From: Pseudorasbora parva
Taxonomy: Eukaryota > Chordata > Actinopteri > Cypriniformes > Gobionidae
Assembly (NCBI RefSeq): GCF_024679245.1
Contig: NC_090189.1
Coordinates: 36,712,889-36,776,888 of the forward strand
Length of the DNA stretch: 64,000 bases
Reading direction: 5' to 3'
The notes under the pieces are model-generated. The model was not told the origin of the DNA, searched no databases, and saw only the letters and a list, made by a program, of their open reading frames with translations. A program made the position numbers and the translations under genes. Below, in pieces: positions 21,640 to 32,450 of this stretch (position 1 is the stretch's first letter; each line of letters opens with the position of its first letter).

Positions 21640-24122
21640 CATAATCTTCCTCATCAGTTCCATCTCCTCAGCATTACAGATAGCCAAGAGGACCTTGATG
21701 CTGCAACAGAAACTATTGACTCTTTCTTTACTAGCACTTTAGACATAGTTGCTCCCCGGCGCTTTAAGAAGATTAAAGCAAATAATCCAACGCCGTGGTA
21801 CAACGAGCACACTTGGGCCCTTAAAACAGCAGCCAGAAAAATGGAGCGCAGCTGGAAGAAAACAAAACTGGAGGTTTTTCGCAATTTGTGGAAAGAGAGC
21901 ATGATTGCATACAGAAAGGCCATAAAAACTGCTAAATCTGCTTATTTCTCAACTCTTTTAGAAGAAAACAAACACAACCCTAAGTATTTATTCGATACAG
22001 TGGCTAAATTATCACAAAATAAAGCTTCAGCTTCTGATGTTTGTAAACAACACAGCAGTAATGACTTTATGAACTTCTTTACTAGTAAGATTGATAATAT
22101 TAGGAATAAAATTATAACCATGCAGCCGTCTATTACAGTATCACTTCAGACAGAGCACTGTAGTGTCACTGAGGAAAAATTACACTCATTCACTACTATA
22201 GGAGGAGAAGAATTGGCTAAACTTGTAAAATCATCAAAATCAACAACATGTATGCTTGACCCTATAATAATAATAATAATATATTTTATTTGTAAAGCCC
22301 TTTTCATAGTTAAAAACAATCCCAAAGTGCTACACATAAAAAAAAAAAAGAATTAAATTAGCAAAAAGTAAAAAATGCTTGTTTAAAAAGAAAGGTTTTT
22401 AGTTCTTTCTTAAAAGAGTCTATGGCTTGAGGAGCCCTTAGGTTTTCTGGAAGGGAATTCCAAAGACGCGGTGCGGCTGAGCAGAAGGCTCGATCCCCCA
22501 TAGTGCGGAGCTTAGTTGTGGATGGTTGAAGAAGGGCTTTATTTCCAGAACGGAGGTTGCGTGAAGAGTTTTGTGTTGCGACGAGTAGTTCCTTTAAGTA
22601 GGGGGGGTGCGTTTCCGTGGATGTATTGATGGGTAAGTAAGATGATTTTATAATTAATCCTGTATGAAACAGGGAGCCAGTGGAGCGAGTGAAGGATGGG
22701 TGTGATATGGTCATATTTTCTTATCCTCATTAGGATCCTGGCAGCACTGTTCTGAATGTATTGTAATTTTTGTAGACTTTTGCCAGGAATCCCAAAAAAG
22801 AGAGCGTTGCTGTAGTCCAGCCTGGATGAAATAAAAGCATGGACAAGTTTTTCAGCATCTGACAGACCAAGTGTGGGACGGAGTTTAGCAATGTTCCTGA
22901 GATGAGATGTTACCCTATACCGACTAGGCTATTAAAAGAGATACTTCCAGAGGTCATAGATCCTCTGCTTAATATCATTAATTCATCTTTGACATTAGGA
23001 TATGTACCGAAAACTTTTAAGTTGGCTATAATTAAACCACTTATTAAAAAAACGCAATTTGATCCTAAAGAATTAGTCAATTACAGGCCAATCTCGAATC
23101 TACCGTTTCTATCAAAAATACTAGAAAAGGCTGTGTCTTCACAATTATGTTCCTATTTAGAAAGAAATGGTATATGTGAGGATTTCCAGTCAGGATTTAG
23201 ACCGTATCATAGTACTGAGACTGCTCTAATTAGAGTTACAAATGATTTACTCTTATCATCTGACCGTGGTTGTATCTCTCTATTAGTGTTACTCGATCTT
23301 AGCGCTGCATTTGATACTATCGATCACAATATTCTTCTGAATAGAATCGAAAATTATGTTGGCGTTAGTGGAACTGCTTTGGCATGGTTTAAATCGTACT
23401 TATCTGACTGTTATCAGTTTGTAGCAGTAAATGAAGAGATGTCACACCGATCACAAGTTCAGTATGGGGTACCGCAAGGCTCAGTGTTAGGACCGTTGCT
23501 TTTCACCCTGTATATGCTACCACTGGGAGATATCATTAGGAAACATGGCGTTAGTTTTCATTGTTATGCTGACGATACTCAGCTCTATATTTCCTCACGC
23601 CCTGACGAAACCTACCAATTCACAAGATTACCGGAATGCATAGCTGATATAAAAAATTGGATGAATAGTCATTTCCTGCAACTTAATTCAGATAAAACTG
23701 AATTTTTAATAATTGGAAGGAAAAGCTCCACAAGTAGTAACCGAGAATACTGTCTAACACTTGATGACTGCTCTGTCAAGCCCTCGTCGTCAGTGAGGAG
23801 CCTGAGTGTGCTCTTTGATACCAATCTCTCATTTGAAAGCCACGTTTCTAGCATCTGTAAAACCGCATTCTATCATCTTAAAAATATATCTAAATTACGG
23901 CACATGCTTTCAATGCAAAATGCTGAACAGTTAGTACATGCGGTCATGAGTTCAAGGCTAGATTATTGTAATGCTCTACTGAGTGGTTGCCCTGCTCGCT
24001 TAATAAACAAACTCCAGCTGGTCCAAAATGCAGCAGCTAGAGTTCTTACTAGAACCAGGAAGTATGATCATATTAGTCCAGTTCTGTCAACACTGCACTG
24101 GCTCCCTATTAAACATCGCATA
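21640..24122 (+). pseudogene. LINE ORF2 reverse transcriptase, interrupted
   Basis: Coding resumes at about 21640 (PTPWYNEHTWALK, KTAKSAYFSTLLEENKHNP), breaks at 22266 for a LINE fragment and resumes at 22920. The RT palm motifs [29 protein letters not shown] (Asp), [11 protein letters not shown] and [12 protein letters not shown] are all intact in one 400-codon frame, followed by the thumb-like CPARLINKLQLVQNAAARVL. The frame ends artificially where a Gypsy LTR begins at 24123. The last part of the ORF is found at 31848-32127. The enzyme copies LINE RNA at the nicked target. Confidence 0.88.
22267..22911 (-). mobile_element. 5'-truncated minus-strand LINE fragment
   Basis: Flanked by an 8-bp duplication ACCCTATA (22259-22266 and 22912-22919). 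The 3' end is at the left, an (AAT)n tail preceded by a GGCTTTACAAATAAAAT-type end. Minus-strand frames at 22358-22730 encode the C-terminal part of a LINE RT (HITPILHSLHWLPVSYRINY in one frame, LRTMGDRAFCSAAPRLWNSL in the next), with one frameshift. The same tail family occurs at 57231-57310. A classic 5'-truncated retroposition event. Confidence 0.85.
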
Positions 24123-25041
24123 TGTGACCGGGGATTTAAATTAACCACCAGGAACACATTGAGGGGTTCTTTTCACTTTGTAGTTTATTCATCTGCGTTT
24201 CTTTAAGAGAATGATTCACTATCAGATATGGCTTCTCAACTTTAGTTGAGATGACAGTTCACAAAAATCTCAGTGAAAAAGATAGAAAGCTCAAAGATAA
24301 AGAGTAGAATAATGTGACACGATTCCAAAATCAAAATATGCACAATACAATACGACAGTGGGAATACTGTACAAAAAGAACAAACAGCATGAGTACATTT
24401 TTATATTACCCACTTATACATCATTGGAATGAAATGTTAGAAAATAACACTCACATCACGATCAGCTCCTATACAGTATACCACCACATTCAATTCACCA
24501 GGGCTGAAATCACCAATATAATGTTGTACACTGTGTAAACAATCACATGAACATCACATGAAACATTTGGAAAACATACATTTATCACATTGCTCAATGT
24601 TAACTGAACAGGCCTAGACCGCATGGTGTGACGTCATATATTCGCGGACATTATACACGACACTACCTTTCAAATATGACAATTCTCCAAAGTAACACAG
24701 AAAAATATACATCCACAATTGGTATTTATCCAGGATATAATCATAAAACACTGTATTTACCCGTGGATGATCACAAAATCTCCCCAATTTTCCCGAGAGT
24801 GTGCGTCTCTCTCACACTGCTCGCTGCACATCGGACAAAAATGATCGAGGTGAGAGAGGACGCATGCGCATTGCCTTGCACCCAGCACACACAGTGCCAC
24901 CTGCTGACGACTCCAGGAAAATACAGATAACCACTGTTTAACATGACTTATTTCACTGAGAACAGTAAATAACAAAGAAATAACAGTTTTAAACATACAA
25001 CAAGAGAAACAAACGTTGAAGGTATTTACCACCCGGTTACA
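24123..25041 (-). repeat. Gypsy 3' LTR
   Basis: Left-hand LTR in window coordinates, 3' in element orientation, with TG...CA ends. Short open frames inside it recur identically in the other LTR and are not treated as genes. Confidence 0.93.
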
Positions 25042-25052
25042 TTCTCCCCTGC
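25042..25052 (-). promoter_or_regulatory. Polypurine tract
   Basis: On the minus strand GCAGGGGAGAA lies directly against the 3' LTR, the normal position for plus-strand DNA priming. Confidence 0.85.
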
Positions 25053-25079
25053 AATAAGTCAGCGTCCTCGATGACTCAC

Positions 25080-28000
25080 TCAATCACGAATTTCAGCATT
25101 CATGGCACCTTGTAACGCCTTCTCGAACAATGCAGTGCCAATACTAGCCAGTACTTGAGACACCATGTCTGTGCTGACACTCACTGCGTGACAAGCCGAC
25201 CTGGGTGCATGAAAAGGATTTGTGTGGACACCCGCAGTTGCTCGCTTGCTCCTACGCACAGCTGGTACTGGTACCTCCCTCTTGACTGGGTTACGCACCT
25301 CACCAGTCTCTAGCTCCGGTGATTGGACACACTCTTCTGGAGCCTCTGCATTCAGGACCACATCATCCGATTCTACAGAGTCTCTAGTAGTATCTGCTGA
25401 TACTCGCACCTGGATACCTTTAGAGCGGTCACCTCTCAACTCTGGATTCATGGGAGAGTTTGCAGCCACGCCCATTGAGGGTTGCACAACCTCCTCTACT
25501 ACCACAAAATCTGGTCCAGAAATCTCGTTCCCATCCATGACGACAGGCTGTATATCTGGCAGGGATTTCGCTCCACTCCTAGGCCTAGGAGTTGGCACGG
25601 CACCTGGACGCAATTCTGATCTGTGCACCCTTTTTGAAGGCCCTCCCTCCAAAGGTTCAACAGTGTACGTTGTGCCTACTACTTCCACTACTCGAAACAC
25701 AATCGGGCTCCAGGCATCTTGAATCTTGTTCCTGCCTGGAGACCGCTGGCGCAGATATACCAACTCGCCCACACTGACTTGGGGACAAAATGTCTTTTCA
25801 TTTAGACGAGTCACTCTCTCAAGCGCTTTCTCTTCTGAGTGCTCCCTTGCTTTTTCATGGGCGTATCTGAGTCTTTCCTGATGAACAGCCAACCAGTCTT
25901 GTTTTCTCTCCGAGACCTCCTCACTACCCAACAATGCATCAATGGGCAGATGTGGTTGTACCCCAAAAAGGAGATAATAAGGGGAAAACCCTGTAGTTGC
26001 ATGAGGCGTTACATTATATGCGTGAACTAACTCTGGCAAGTACTCAGGCCAACGACGCTTACGTTCTGGCGGTAATGTACGTAACAGGTTGTGAAGTGTT
26101 CGGTTGTATCGTTCACATTGGGCATTTCCCTGCGGCCTGTAAGGGGTCGTACGGGTCTTTTTCACCCCATAGAGTCTGCACAGCTCAGCAATTACCTCGC
26201 TTTCAAAATTTCGACCTTGATCGGAGTGCAACCTCTCTGGAACTCCGTACTTCATAAACCACTCTTTTAACAAGACCTTTGCTGTGGTATCGGCCTTTTG
26301 ATCTTTTGTGGGGAACGCCTGTGTAAACTTTGTGAAAACGTCGGTGACAACCAAAACATTTTCACGCCCATCAGAAGCAGGCTCTAAGACTGTGAAGTCC
26401 ACCGCAATCACTTCCAGAGGTCTGGAAGCCAAAAATGCTCTCATAGGGGCACGAACTTTGGGCTGAGGCATCTTTGTGAGGATGCACCGTTGACACTTCT
26501 TCACCCATTCCTCCACATCCTCATACATACCGGACCAAAAACACCTCTGCTTCAACAACCCCAACGTCCGTTCAATGCCCTGATGCCCCAGATCGTCATG
26601 AATACTTCGCAGCACTTGTTCTTTCAAACACCTGGGCAACAACAGTTGCCAGCAACTCTCCTCAGAAGGGTCAGCTACTACCCGATACAGCAACCCATTT
26701 CGTTCTTTTATAAGGCTCCACTGCTTAAGAAGGCATTTCACAGACCTAGACAGAGACTTTCTTTCCAAGTGAGCTGGTTTCTTTTTCTCATCCCAGAACC
26801 CTCGAAACACTTGCAGAACAGGGTCACTTTTTTGAAACTCAACTAACTGTTCCCTGGTGTAACTGGGAAGTGTACAAGTGTTACCTTGGAGAGTAGTGAT
26901 AGCCTCTTCTCCAGCCTCCAACGCACGAATTTGCCTCAACCTGCTACATTCAACACCCTTCAACACAAGTTCAGGTTCCAAGCTGGTACCTCGCCTTATC
27001 GCACCACAAATTGCTACACACTCATCCCAGTCAGCATCTGGATCAGGTTCAGGCTCCCCTGCAAACTCCTGCCTAGATAGAGCATCAGCTGCTGCATTAC
27101 TCTTGCCCGGTCTGTACTTCACCTCAAAGTTGAAGACCGACAGTTGTGCTACCCACCTCTGTTCGATTGCTCCTAACTTAGCAGTTTGCAAGTGACAGAG
27201 TGGATTATTATCAGTAATCACCTCGAACCAAGACCCAAGTAAGTAACCGCGAAATTTCTCGACGACAGCCCACTTAAGGGCCAGTAGCTCGAGCTTCATG
27301 CTACTGTAATTTCGATCATTTCGCTCTGCATTACGCAACCTACGGCTGGCATATGCAATGACCCTCTTCTCGTCACCCTGTTTCTGGTAAAGGACGGCTC
27401 CTAAGCCGTTCTGGCTTGCATCGGTTTCAAGAATGAAAGGACAAGAAAAATCTGCAAAACCCAGTACAGGTGCTGTCGTCAACTTCCTCTTTAGCTGATT
27501 GAATGCATGGTCACATTCAGTAGACCACAGAGTCCTAAAGTGACGACCACTCCTTACACACCTGCCTTCACTCAAGCAAGCATTTACTAGGTCATGTAAG
27601 GGTCCAGCTATCTTTGAAAAGCCCTCGACAAACTTCCGATAATAGCTGCAAAACCCCAAAAATGATCTTAACTCCTTGACGGTTTCTGGGGTCTTCCAGT
27701 TACTGACTGCAGTGACCTTGTCTGGGTCAGGAGAAATCCCATGCGCTGACACCTGGTGACCAAGGAAACGCACTGAGTCTTGGAGAAAACGACACTTCCC
27801 TAACTTGACCTTTAACCCAGTCTCAGCCAACCTTTTTAGCACCACCTCTAATCTTTCCAGGTGTTCCTCAAATGTCTGTGAAAACAGCAAAATGTCCTCT
27901 AGATACACTATCAACACCTGAAAGATCAGATCACTCATAACAGCCTGCATCAGCCGCTGAAAGGTCGACGGTCCATTACAGACCCCAAACGGCATCCTCC

Positions 28001-30509
28001 GGTACTCAAATAAACCAAAAGGTGTGGTGAACGCTGTCTTTGCCCTATCCCTGTCACTCACTGCAATCTGATGATACCCAGAGGCCAAATCTACGGTTGA
28101 GAAAAACTTTGCTCCACTAAGGGCATCGAAGCTCTCGTCAATTCTGGGTAGCGGAAATGCATCACGCCTCGTCTTGGCATTGAGTTTGCGGTAATCTACG
28201 CACAGCCGTAGCGACCCATCAGTTTTGCGCACCAGAACCACAGGCGAGGCGTAAGCACTCACACTCTCCTGAATGACACCCTTCCTTAGTAACTTAGTGA
28301 TGTGCTCCCTAACCTCTTGGTACTGAGTTGGGGGAATTCGTCGGTAAGGCTGATTCACGGGTAAGTCATCAGTTAGATGTATCTCATGCCTAACCTTATC
28401 TGTATAACCCAAATCATCGTCCTCCAGGGCAAACACACTTGAATACTTGCTCAGCAGAGCTTTTAACTGAACCTGCTGTTCAGGTGTGCCTCCCATGTCA
28501 ATGTGATTTAAAACTGACTGGGCCTGAGGCTCAGAACCAGGACCTCCACCCATAGTGACCTGTTCTGTGTCCGCCGAGATTCGCTGAAATCTTACTTCGC
28601 AGGACGAACATGCACTGCTACCATCTACTGGGGACAACAAACCCAAACGGGCCCTAGGTTGAAGCCAAAGGTCTTCCTGAGACAGGTTAAGTACTCTCAC
28701 TGGGCACACAGGTAACTCTGACGTGACTAACGTAGGTACTACAACCAAACCTTCTGGTAAGGGCAAATTTGCTGGTTCTACCAACCACACAGAACCTTCC
28801 TTTTTATTGCATTCAATCCCCTTAATCAGGACAGTGGCTGCCGACCAAGCTGGCACATGAGCAGGAGTCTTACTCACGACTCGAGCACACGAAACTCGCT
28901 CAACTAACTCCACAGATTGTGCCTGAAAGACTGCCCTCCAGTCAGAATCCAGCTTACCATCCAGCGTGGTGTCAAATTCAGCGTGAACGATCTGTCGGCA
29001 CTTACTGATAATGTTCATCCCTATGAGCACTGCCACGGATGATGGGCTAGGAGCTTCTTTCACAATCAAGAACCCACACTCAGCCAGGGTCATCCCCATA
29101 ACCTCCACATCCAACTCCATGTAACCCAAATAGGGAATGTCTAAACCGTTTGCTGCTGTGATTTTCAGCCAGCCAGAAGTAGACAGCACGTCACTCTCAT
29201 CCCCAAATAGATGCTCTCGGAAAAACTCCTCAGTAATAGTACTAACCTGACTACCAGTATCAAGCAAGCAAGACACTGGAACACCCTTGATTTTCAAGTC
29301 TACCATTGGGCATGTTCCAACTGCCCGTTCCAGAAAGCGGTCTCGACTAGTTCTCTCAGGCGGTAAACCAGAAACTACCCCCTGTGCAGCCTGACTTAAA
29401 GCAACAGAAGGACTTTGTGTTTCTTGACCTTCAGTGGTCTGGGTAGCACTCTTAGGTCTCCCACCCCGTCTTACAGTGCAGCGTCTAGCAATATGCCCAA
29501 CCCCGTTGCACCTGAAACAGATAGGTTCTCCCTTTTCTGTAAACCTGGGAGGAGATCTTGATGAAGACGTGAAATTCGGCTGAACCGACACTGACCGCTG
29601 CACAGTCAACTCTTTGACCACTTTAGTGAGCTCTGAAATAGTCTGCTCTTGCTCACTTATCCGCTTGTCCTGCCGGGAAATTACTTGCAAAATATCATTC
29701 AACACGGAAGAGTTTTGATTCTCAGACCCGACAGAAGTGCCTTCAGTTTCCCTTAACATTTCTGAATGGACCGGTCGACTAGTCGCTACTCTGGTTGGTC
29801 TGCTCTCTTCCATGGACCAAAGAATAGCCTCATTCCGAATCTCAAGCAGGGTTAAATAGGGCTTTTCCCTGATTAACTTACGCAGCTCTCGCCTCAATGC
29901 GGCATCGCGCACACCTTCCACGAACTGATCACGCAAAATCCCCTGCTCATTAGCCAAACCATCTGGGGATTGTTTTACAATGGAACTTAACAGGCGAGAG
30001 AGAGCATGAGAGTAGTTTCGGAGATCTTCCCCCTCCAATTGTCTGCGATTGTAAAACATTTGCAACAATTGAGTCCCACTACGCCGTTCCCCAAATGCTT
30101 CTCGCAGGAAAGTAAACAAATCATTGGCCCGTCTGGAATGGTTTCCTACACATAAACGCACTTCTTCTAATGCGGGTCCCCGCAAAAGTGAAATGATAAA
30201 GTCCAGCTGTTCTTCTTGTGTCTGGTCTCTGGCCCGTAGAACCCTTTCTACCTCTTCGATAAACTCCTCTACAGACCTCCCATCTTTGTTATACTCCCCG
30301 CTAAAAGGTTGAATCTGGCGTTCACGAGGAACATAAATGTAGGAGCGTGTCGAGTTACCCCCACCAACAGTCCTATTGGCTAGAGTATCGTTCCTCCAAT
30401 CACTTAACTCTCGAATTTGACCCCTCATTTGCTCTATGACATCATCTCCCACAGCCCCAACAACAGGGACGTGTACCCCCTCTTCAGGCAGTTCGTCATG
30501 GTCAGACAT
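25080..30509 (-). CDS. gag-pol: Gypsy gag-pol polyprotein, 1809 aa, uninterrupted
   Basis: Starts at ATG 30509 (MSDHDELPEEG). Approximate residue positions: capsid-like gag helices 60-230; coiled coil near 280; CCHC knuckle CFRCNGVGHIARRC about 330; protease LLDTGSQVS about 418; RT 740-960 with TVDLASGYHQI (catalytic Asp) and YLED at 869-872; RNase H TDASQNGLGAVLY about 1032, with the later KLELLAL Glu and ITDNN Asp; integrase zinc finger H-H-C-C (LGHQG...CQRC) about 1297-1330; integrase core AVDFTV, HSDQGRNF and CERYNR (D, D, E) about 1370-1467; then a GPY/F-like tail. Gag and pol share one frame, with no shift or stop. The RT box has Glu871 where Asp is expected (YxDD). No chromodomain is visible. 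Confidence 0.95.
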   Translation of the reverse strand: MSDHDELPEEGVHVPVVGAVGDDVIEQMRGQIRELSDWRNDTLANRTVGGGNSTRSYIYVPRERQIQPFSGEYNKDGRSVEEFIEEVERVLRARDQTQEEQLDFIISLLRGPALEEVRLCVGNHSRRANDLFTFLREAFGERRSGTQLLQMFYNRRQLEGEDLRNYSHALSRLLSSIVKQSPDGLANEQGILRDQFVEGVRDAALRRELRKLIREKPYLTLLEIRNEAILWSMEESRPTRVATSRPVHSEMLRETEGTSVGSENQNSSVLNDILQVISRQDKRISEQEQTISELTKVVKELTVQRSVSVQPNFTSSSRSPPRFTEKGEPICFRCNGVGHIARRCTVRRGGRPKSATQTTEGQETQSPSVALSQAAQGVVSGLPPERTSRDRFLERAVGTCPMVDLKIKGVPVSCLLDTGSQVSTITEEFFREHLFGDESDVLSTSGWLKITAANGLDIPYLGYMELDVEVMGMTLAECGFLIVKEAPSPSSVAVLIGMNIISKCRQIVHAEFDTTLDGKLDSDWRAVFQAQSVELVERVSCARVVSKTPAHVPAWSAATVLIKGIECNKKEGSVWLVEPANLPLPEGLVVVPTLVTSELPVCPVRVLNLSQEDLWLQPRARLGLLSPVDGSSACSSCEVRFQRISADTEQVTMGGGPGSEPQAQSVLNHIDMGGTPEQQVQLKALLSKYSSVFALEDDDLGYTDKVRHEIHLTDDLPVNQPYRRIPPTQYQEVREHITKLLRKGVIQESVSAYASPVVLVRKTDGSLRLCVDYRKLNAKTRRDAFPLPRIDESFDALSGAKFFSTVDLASGYHQIAVSDRDRAKTAFTTPFGLFEYRRMPFGVCNGPSTFQRLMQAVMSDLIFQVLIVYLEDILLFSQTFEEHLERLEVVLKRLAETGLKVKLGKCRFLQDSVRFLGHQVSAHGISPDPDKVTAVSNWKTPETVKELRSFLGFCSYYRKFVEGFSKIAGPLHDLVNACLSEGRCVRSGRHFRTLWSTECDHAFNQLKRKLTTAPVLGFADFSCPFILETDASQNGLGAVLYQKQGDEKRVIAYASRRLRNAERNDRNYSSMKLELLALKWAVVEKFRGYLLGSWFEVITDNNPLCHLQTAKLGAIEQRWVAQLSVFNFEVKYRPGKSNAAADALSRQEFAGEPEPDPDADWDECVAICGAIRRGTSLEPELVLKGVECSRLRQIRALEAGEEAITTLQGNTCTLPSYTREQLVEFQKSDPVLQVFRGFWDEKKKPAHLERKSLSRSVKCLLKQWSLIKERNGLLYRVVADPSEESCWQLLLPRCLKEQVLRSIHDDLGHQGIERTLGLLKQRCFWSGMYEDVEEWVKKCQRCILTKMPQPKVRAPMRAFLASRPLEVIAVDFTVLEPASDGRENVLVVTDVFTKFTQAFPTKDQKADTTAKVLLKEWFMKYGVPERLHSDQGRNFESEVIAELCRLYGVKKTRTTPYRPQGNAQCERYNRTLHNLLRTLPPERKRRWPEYLPELVHAYNVTPHATTGFSPYYLLFGVQPHLPIDALLGSEEVSERKQDWLAVHQERLRYAHEKAREHSEEKALERVTRLNEKTFCPQVSVGELVYLRQRSPGRNKIQDAWSPIVFRVVEVVGTTYTVEPLEGGPSKRVHRSELRPGAVPTPRPRSGAKSLPDIQPVVMDGNEISGPDFVVVEEVVQPSMGVAANSPMNPELRGDRSKGIQVRVSADTTRDSVESDDVVLNAEAPEECVQSPELETGEVRNPVKREVPVPAVRRSKRATAGVHTNPFHAPRSACHAVSVSTDMVSQVLASIGTALFEKALQGAMNAEIRD

Positions 30510-30903
30510 TTTCTACAAAAGTAGGTCACAAAGCATTAATTCTGAATTAACTCAACTCAGTCCAAAATTAATGTCCTGGATGCAAAACTTGTCCCGCTTT
30601 CTCAGTCTTTTTCAGTACCTCAGACACACCCTCACGCTAATGCACAGTTCCTGGGATGCAGGGATGAAATTCTGGAAACCAACACGTTGACAGCAGGAAC
30701 CTCTTCACGCCGGACCAGTCTCCTCAGCAGCTGTTACGCCGGACACACTGGAAACCGATCAGTCCAGCGCTGGCCCTCTCGTCCGCAACCGCATGGCTCC
30801 ACACTCTGGACGTCCTCTGCCTCTGTAACATATTCACCACTGCCGTATTGTTGCATATAAACCGCTTAAAAATAAATAAATAAAATGAATCAGATCGAAT
30901 AAA

Positions 30904-30922
30904 CAACCCCACTCCTGGTACC
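30904..30922 (-). promoter_or_regulatory. Primer-binding site, tRNA-Leu(UAA)
   Basis: On the plus strand the site reads AACCCCACTCCTGGTACCA, identical to the 3' end plus CCA of vertebrate tRNA-Leu(UAA) as I know it. On the element strand it begins TGGTACCAGG, five bases inside the 5' LTR end. Confidence 0.8.
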
Positions 30923-30927
30923 AAAAT

Positions 30928-31847
30928 GTGTGACCGGGGATTTAAATTAACCACCAGGAACACATTGAGGGGTTCTTTTCACTTTGTAGTTTATTCATCT
31001 GCGTTTCTTTAAGAGAATGATTCACTATCAGATATGGCTTCTCAACTTTAGTTGAGATGACAGTTCACAAAAATCTCAGTGAAAAAGATAGAAAGCTCAA
31101 AGATAAAGAGTAGAATAATGTGACACGATTCCAAAATCAAAATATGCACAATACAATACGACAGTGGGAATACTGTACAAAAAGAACAAACAGCATGAGT
31201 ACATTTTTATATTACCCACTTATACATCATTGGAATGAAATGTTAGAAAATAACACTCACATCACGATCAGCTCCTATACAGTATACCACCACATTCAAT
31301 TCACCAGGGCTGAAATCACCAATATAATGTTGTACACTGTGTAAACAATCACATGAACATCACATGAAACATTTGGAAAACATACATTTATCACATTGCT
31401 CAATGTTAACTGAACAGGCCTAGACCGCATGGTGTGACGTCATATATTCGCGGACATTATACACGACACTACCTTTCAAATATGACAATTCTCCAAAGTA
31501 ACACAGAAAAATATACATCCACAATTGGTATTTATCCAGGATATAATCATAAAACACTGTATTTACCCGTGGATGATCACAAAATCTCCCCAATTTTCCC
31601 GAGAGTGTGCGTCTCTCTCACACTGCTCGCTGCACATCGGACAAAAATGATCGAGGTGAGAGAGGACGCATGCGCATTGCCTTGCACCCAGCACACACAG
31701 TGCCACCTGCTGACGACTCCAGGAAAATACAGATAACCACTGTTTAACATGACTTATTTCACTGAGAACAGTAAATAACAAAGAAATAACAGTTTTAAAC
31801 ATACAACAAGAGAAACAAACGTTGAAGGTATTTACCACCCGGTTACA
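30928..31847 (-). repeat. Gypsy 5' LTR
   Basis: The right-hand LTR, 5' in element orientation. Transcription of gag-pol should start inside it and run leftwards. The sections compared match the other LTR apart from a one-base length difference in the first ~190 bases. Confidence 0.93.
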
Positions 31848-32127
31848 CATACATTTTAATATCTTGCTTATTACTTACAAAGCACTAAATAGTTTAGCTC
31901 CCCGGTACTTAAGCAAGCTCTTAACGCATTATACTCCATCACGTCTATTGCGGTCTCAAAACTCTGGCCAGTTGATAATACCTAGAATATCTAAATCAAC
32001 TGCAGGCGGTCGATCATTTTCCTATTTAGCTCCTAAACTGTTGAATAGTCTTCCTAGCATTGTTCGGGAAGCAGACACACTCTGTCAGTTTAAATCTAGA
32101 CTAAAAACACATCTCTTTACTATGGCA
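31848..32127 (+). pseudogene. LINE ORF2 C-terminus
   Basis: Continues the interrupted RT ORF after the Gypsy: ITYKALNSLAPRYLSKLL, RSFSYLAPKLLNSLPSIV and FKSRLKTHLFTMAF match the C-terminal end of L2-type ORF2 proteins. The frame is then broken by another insertion at about 32128. Confidence 0.85.
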
Positions 32128-32450
32128 TTTTATTTTTTTATTATACCTTTATTTAACCAGGGAATAAAATCACATTGAGATAGATATCTCATTTACAAGT
32201 GAGCCCTGGCCAAGGTAGCAGCACACAAAAAACAAACAAAATAAAACCAACAACGTAAAATTAAATACATAAAACAAACACATTTCCAACAAAATGGAGT
32301 CTGATTTTAAATCGACTTCATTACAATAAATATGCAACATTTAAACATACAAGATGTACAACTGCAGATTAACAGATCAGACAAGACAGACACAAACACA
32401 GTGCTGCCATCTTGGATTGGATCCAAGAACATTTACATAGAACATTTTTA
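32128..32450. mobile_element. Insertion in LINE 3' end, LINE-tail-like
   Basis: Interrupts the L2 just after CTATGGCAT; the L2 resumes at about 32451 with GCATACACATAGAAC, so GCAT may be the duplication. Its left part 'CCTTTATTTAACCAGGGAAT' with a T-rich edge resembles the reverse complement of another fish LINE 3' end. A 20-base tandem (ACATAGAACATTTTTA) lies at its right edge. Confidence 0.5.

Larger units (their letters stand above)
24123..31847 (-). mobile_element. Complete Ty3/Gypsy LTR retrotransposon, apparently young
   Basis: 7.7 kb in minus orientation, inserted in the LINE ORF2 with a 4-bp duplication CATA (24119-24122 and 31848-31851). LTRs of about 919/920 bp at 24123-25041 and 30928-31847 start TGTGACCGGGG and end CCCGGTTACA. 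The sections I compared are identical apart from one length difference. A primer-binding site, a polypurine tract and one uninterrupted gag-pol frame are present. No env frame is seen. Everything but one RT residue looks functional. Confidence 0.95.

Noticed and set aside
24314..24930. Short frames conserved at 24314/24628 and 31120/31434
   Set aside because: They are identical only because they lie in the two LTRs of one element; no protein features.
25222..27195. Several plus-strand frames opposite the Gypsy gag-pol
   Set aside because: They are antisense shadows of a 5.4-kb coding frame and contain no independent motifs.
24123..31847. Endogenous retrovirus with env
   Set aside because: Only gag-pol is present; the stop lies about 30 bases from the polypurine tract, leaving no room for env.
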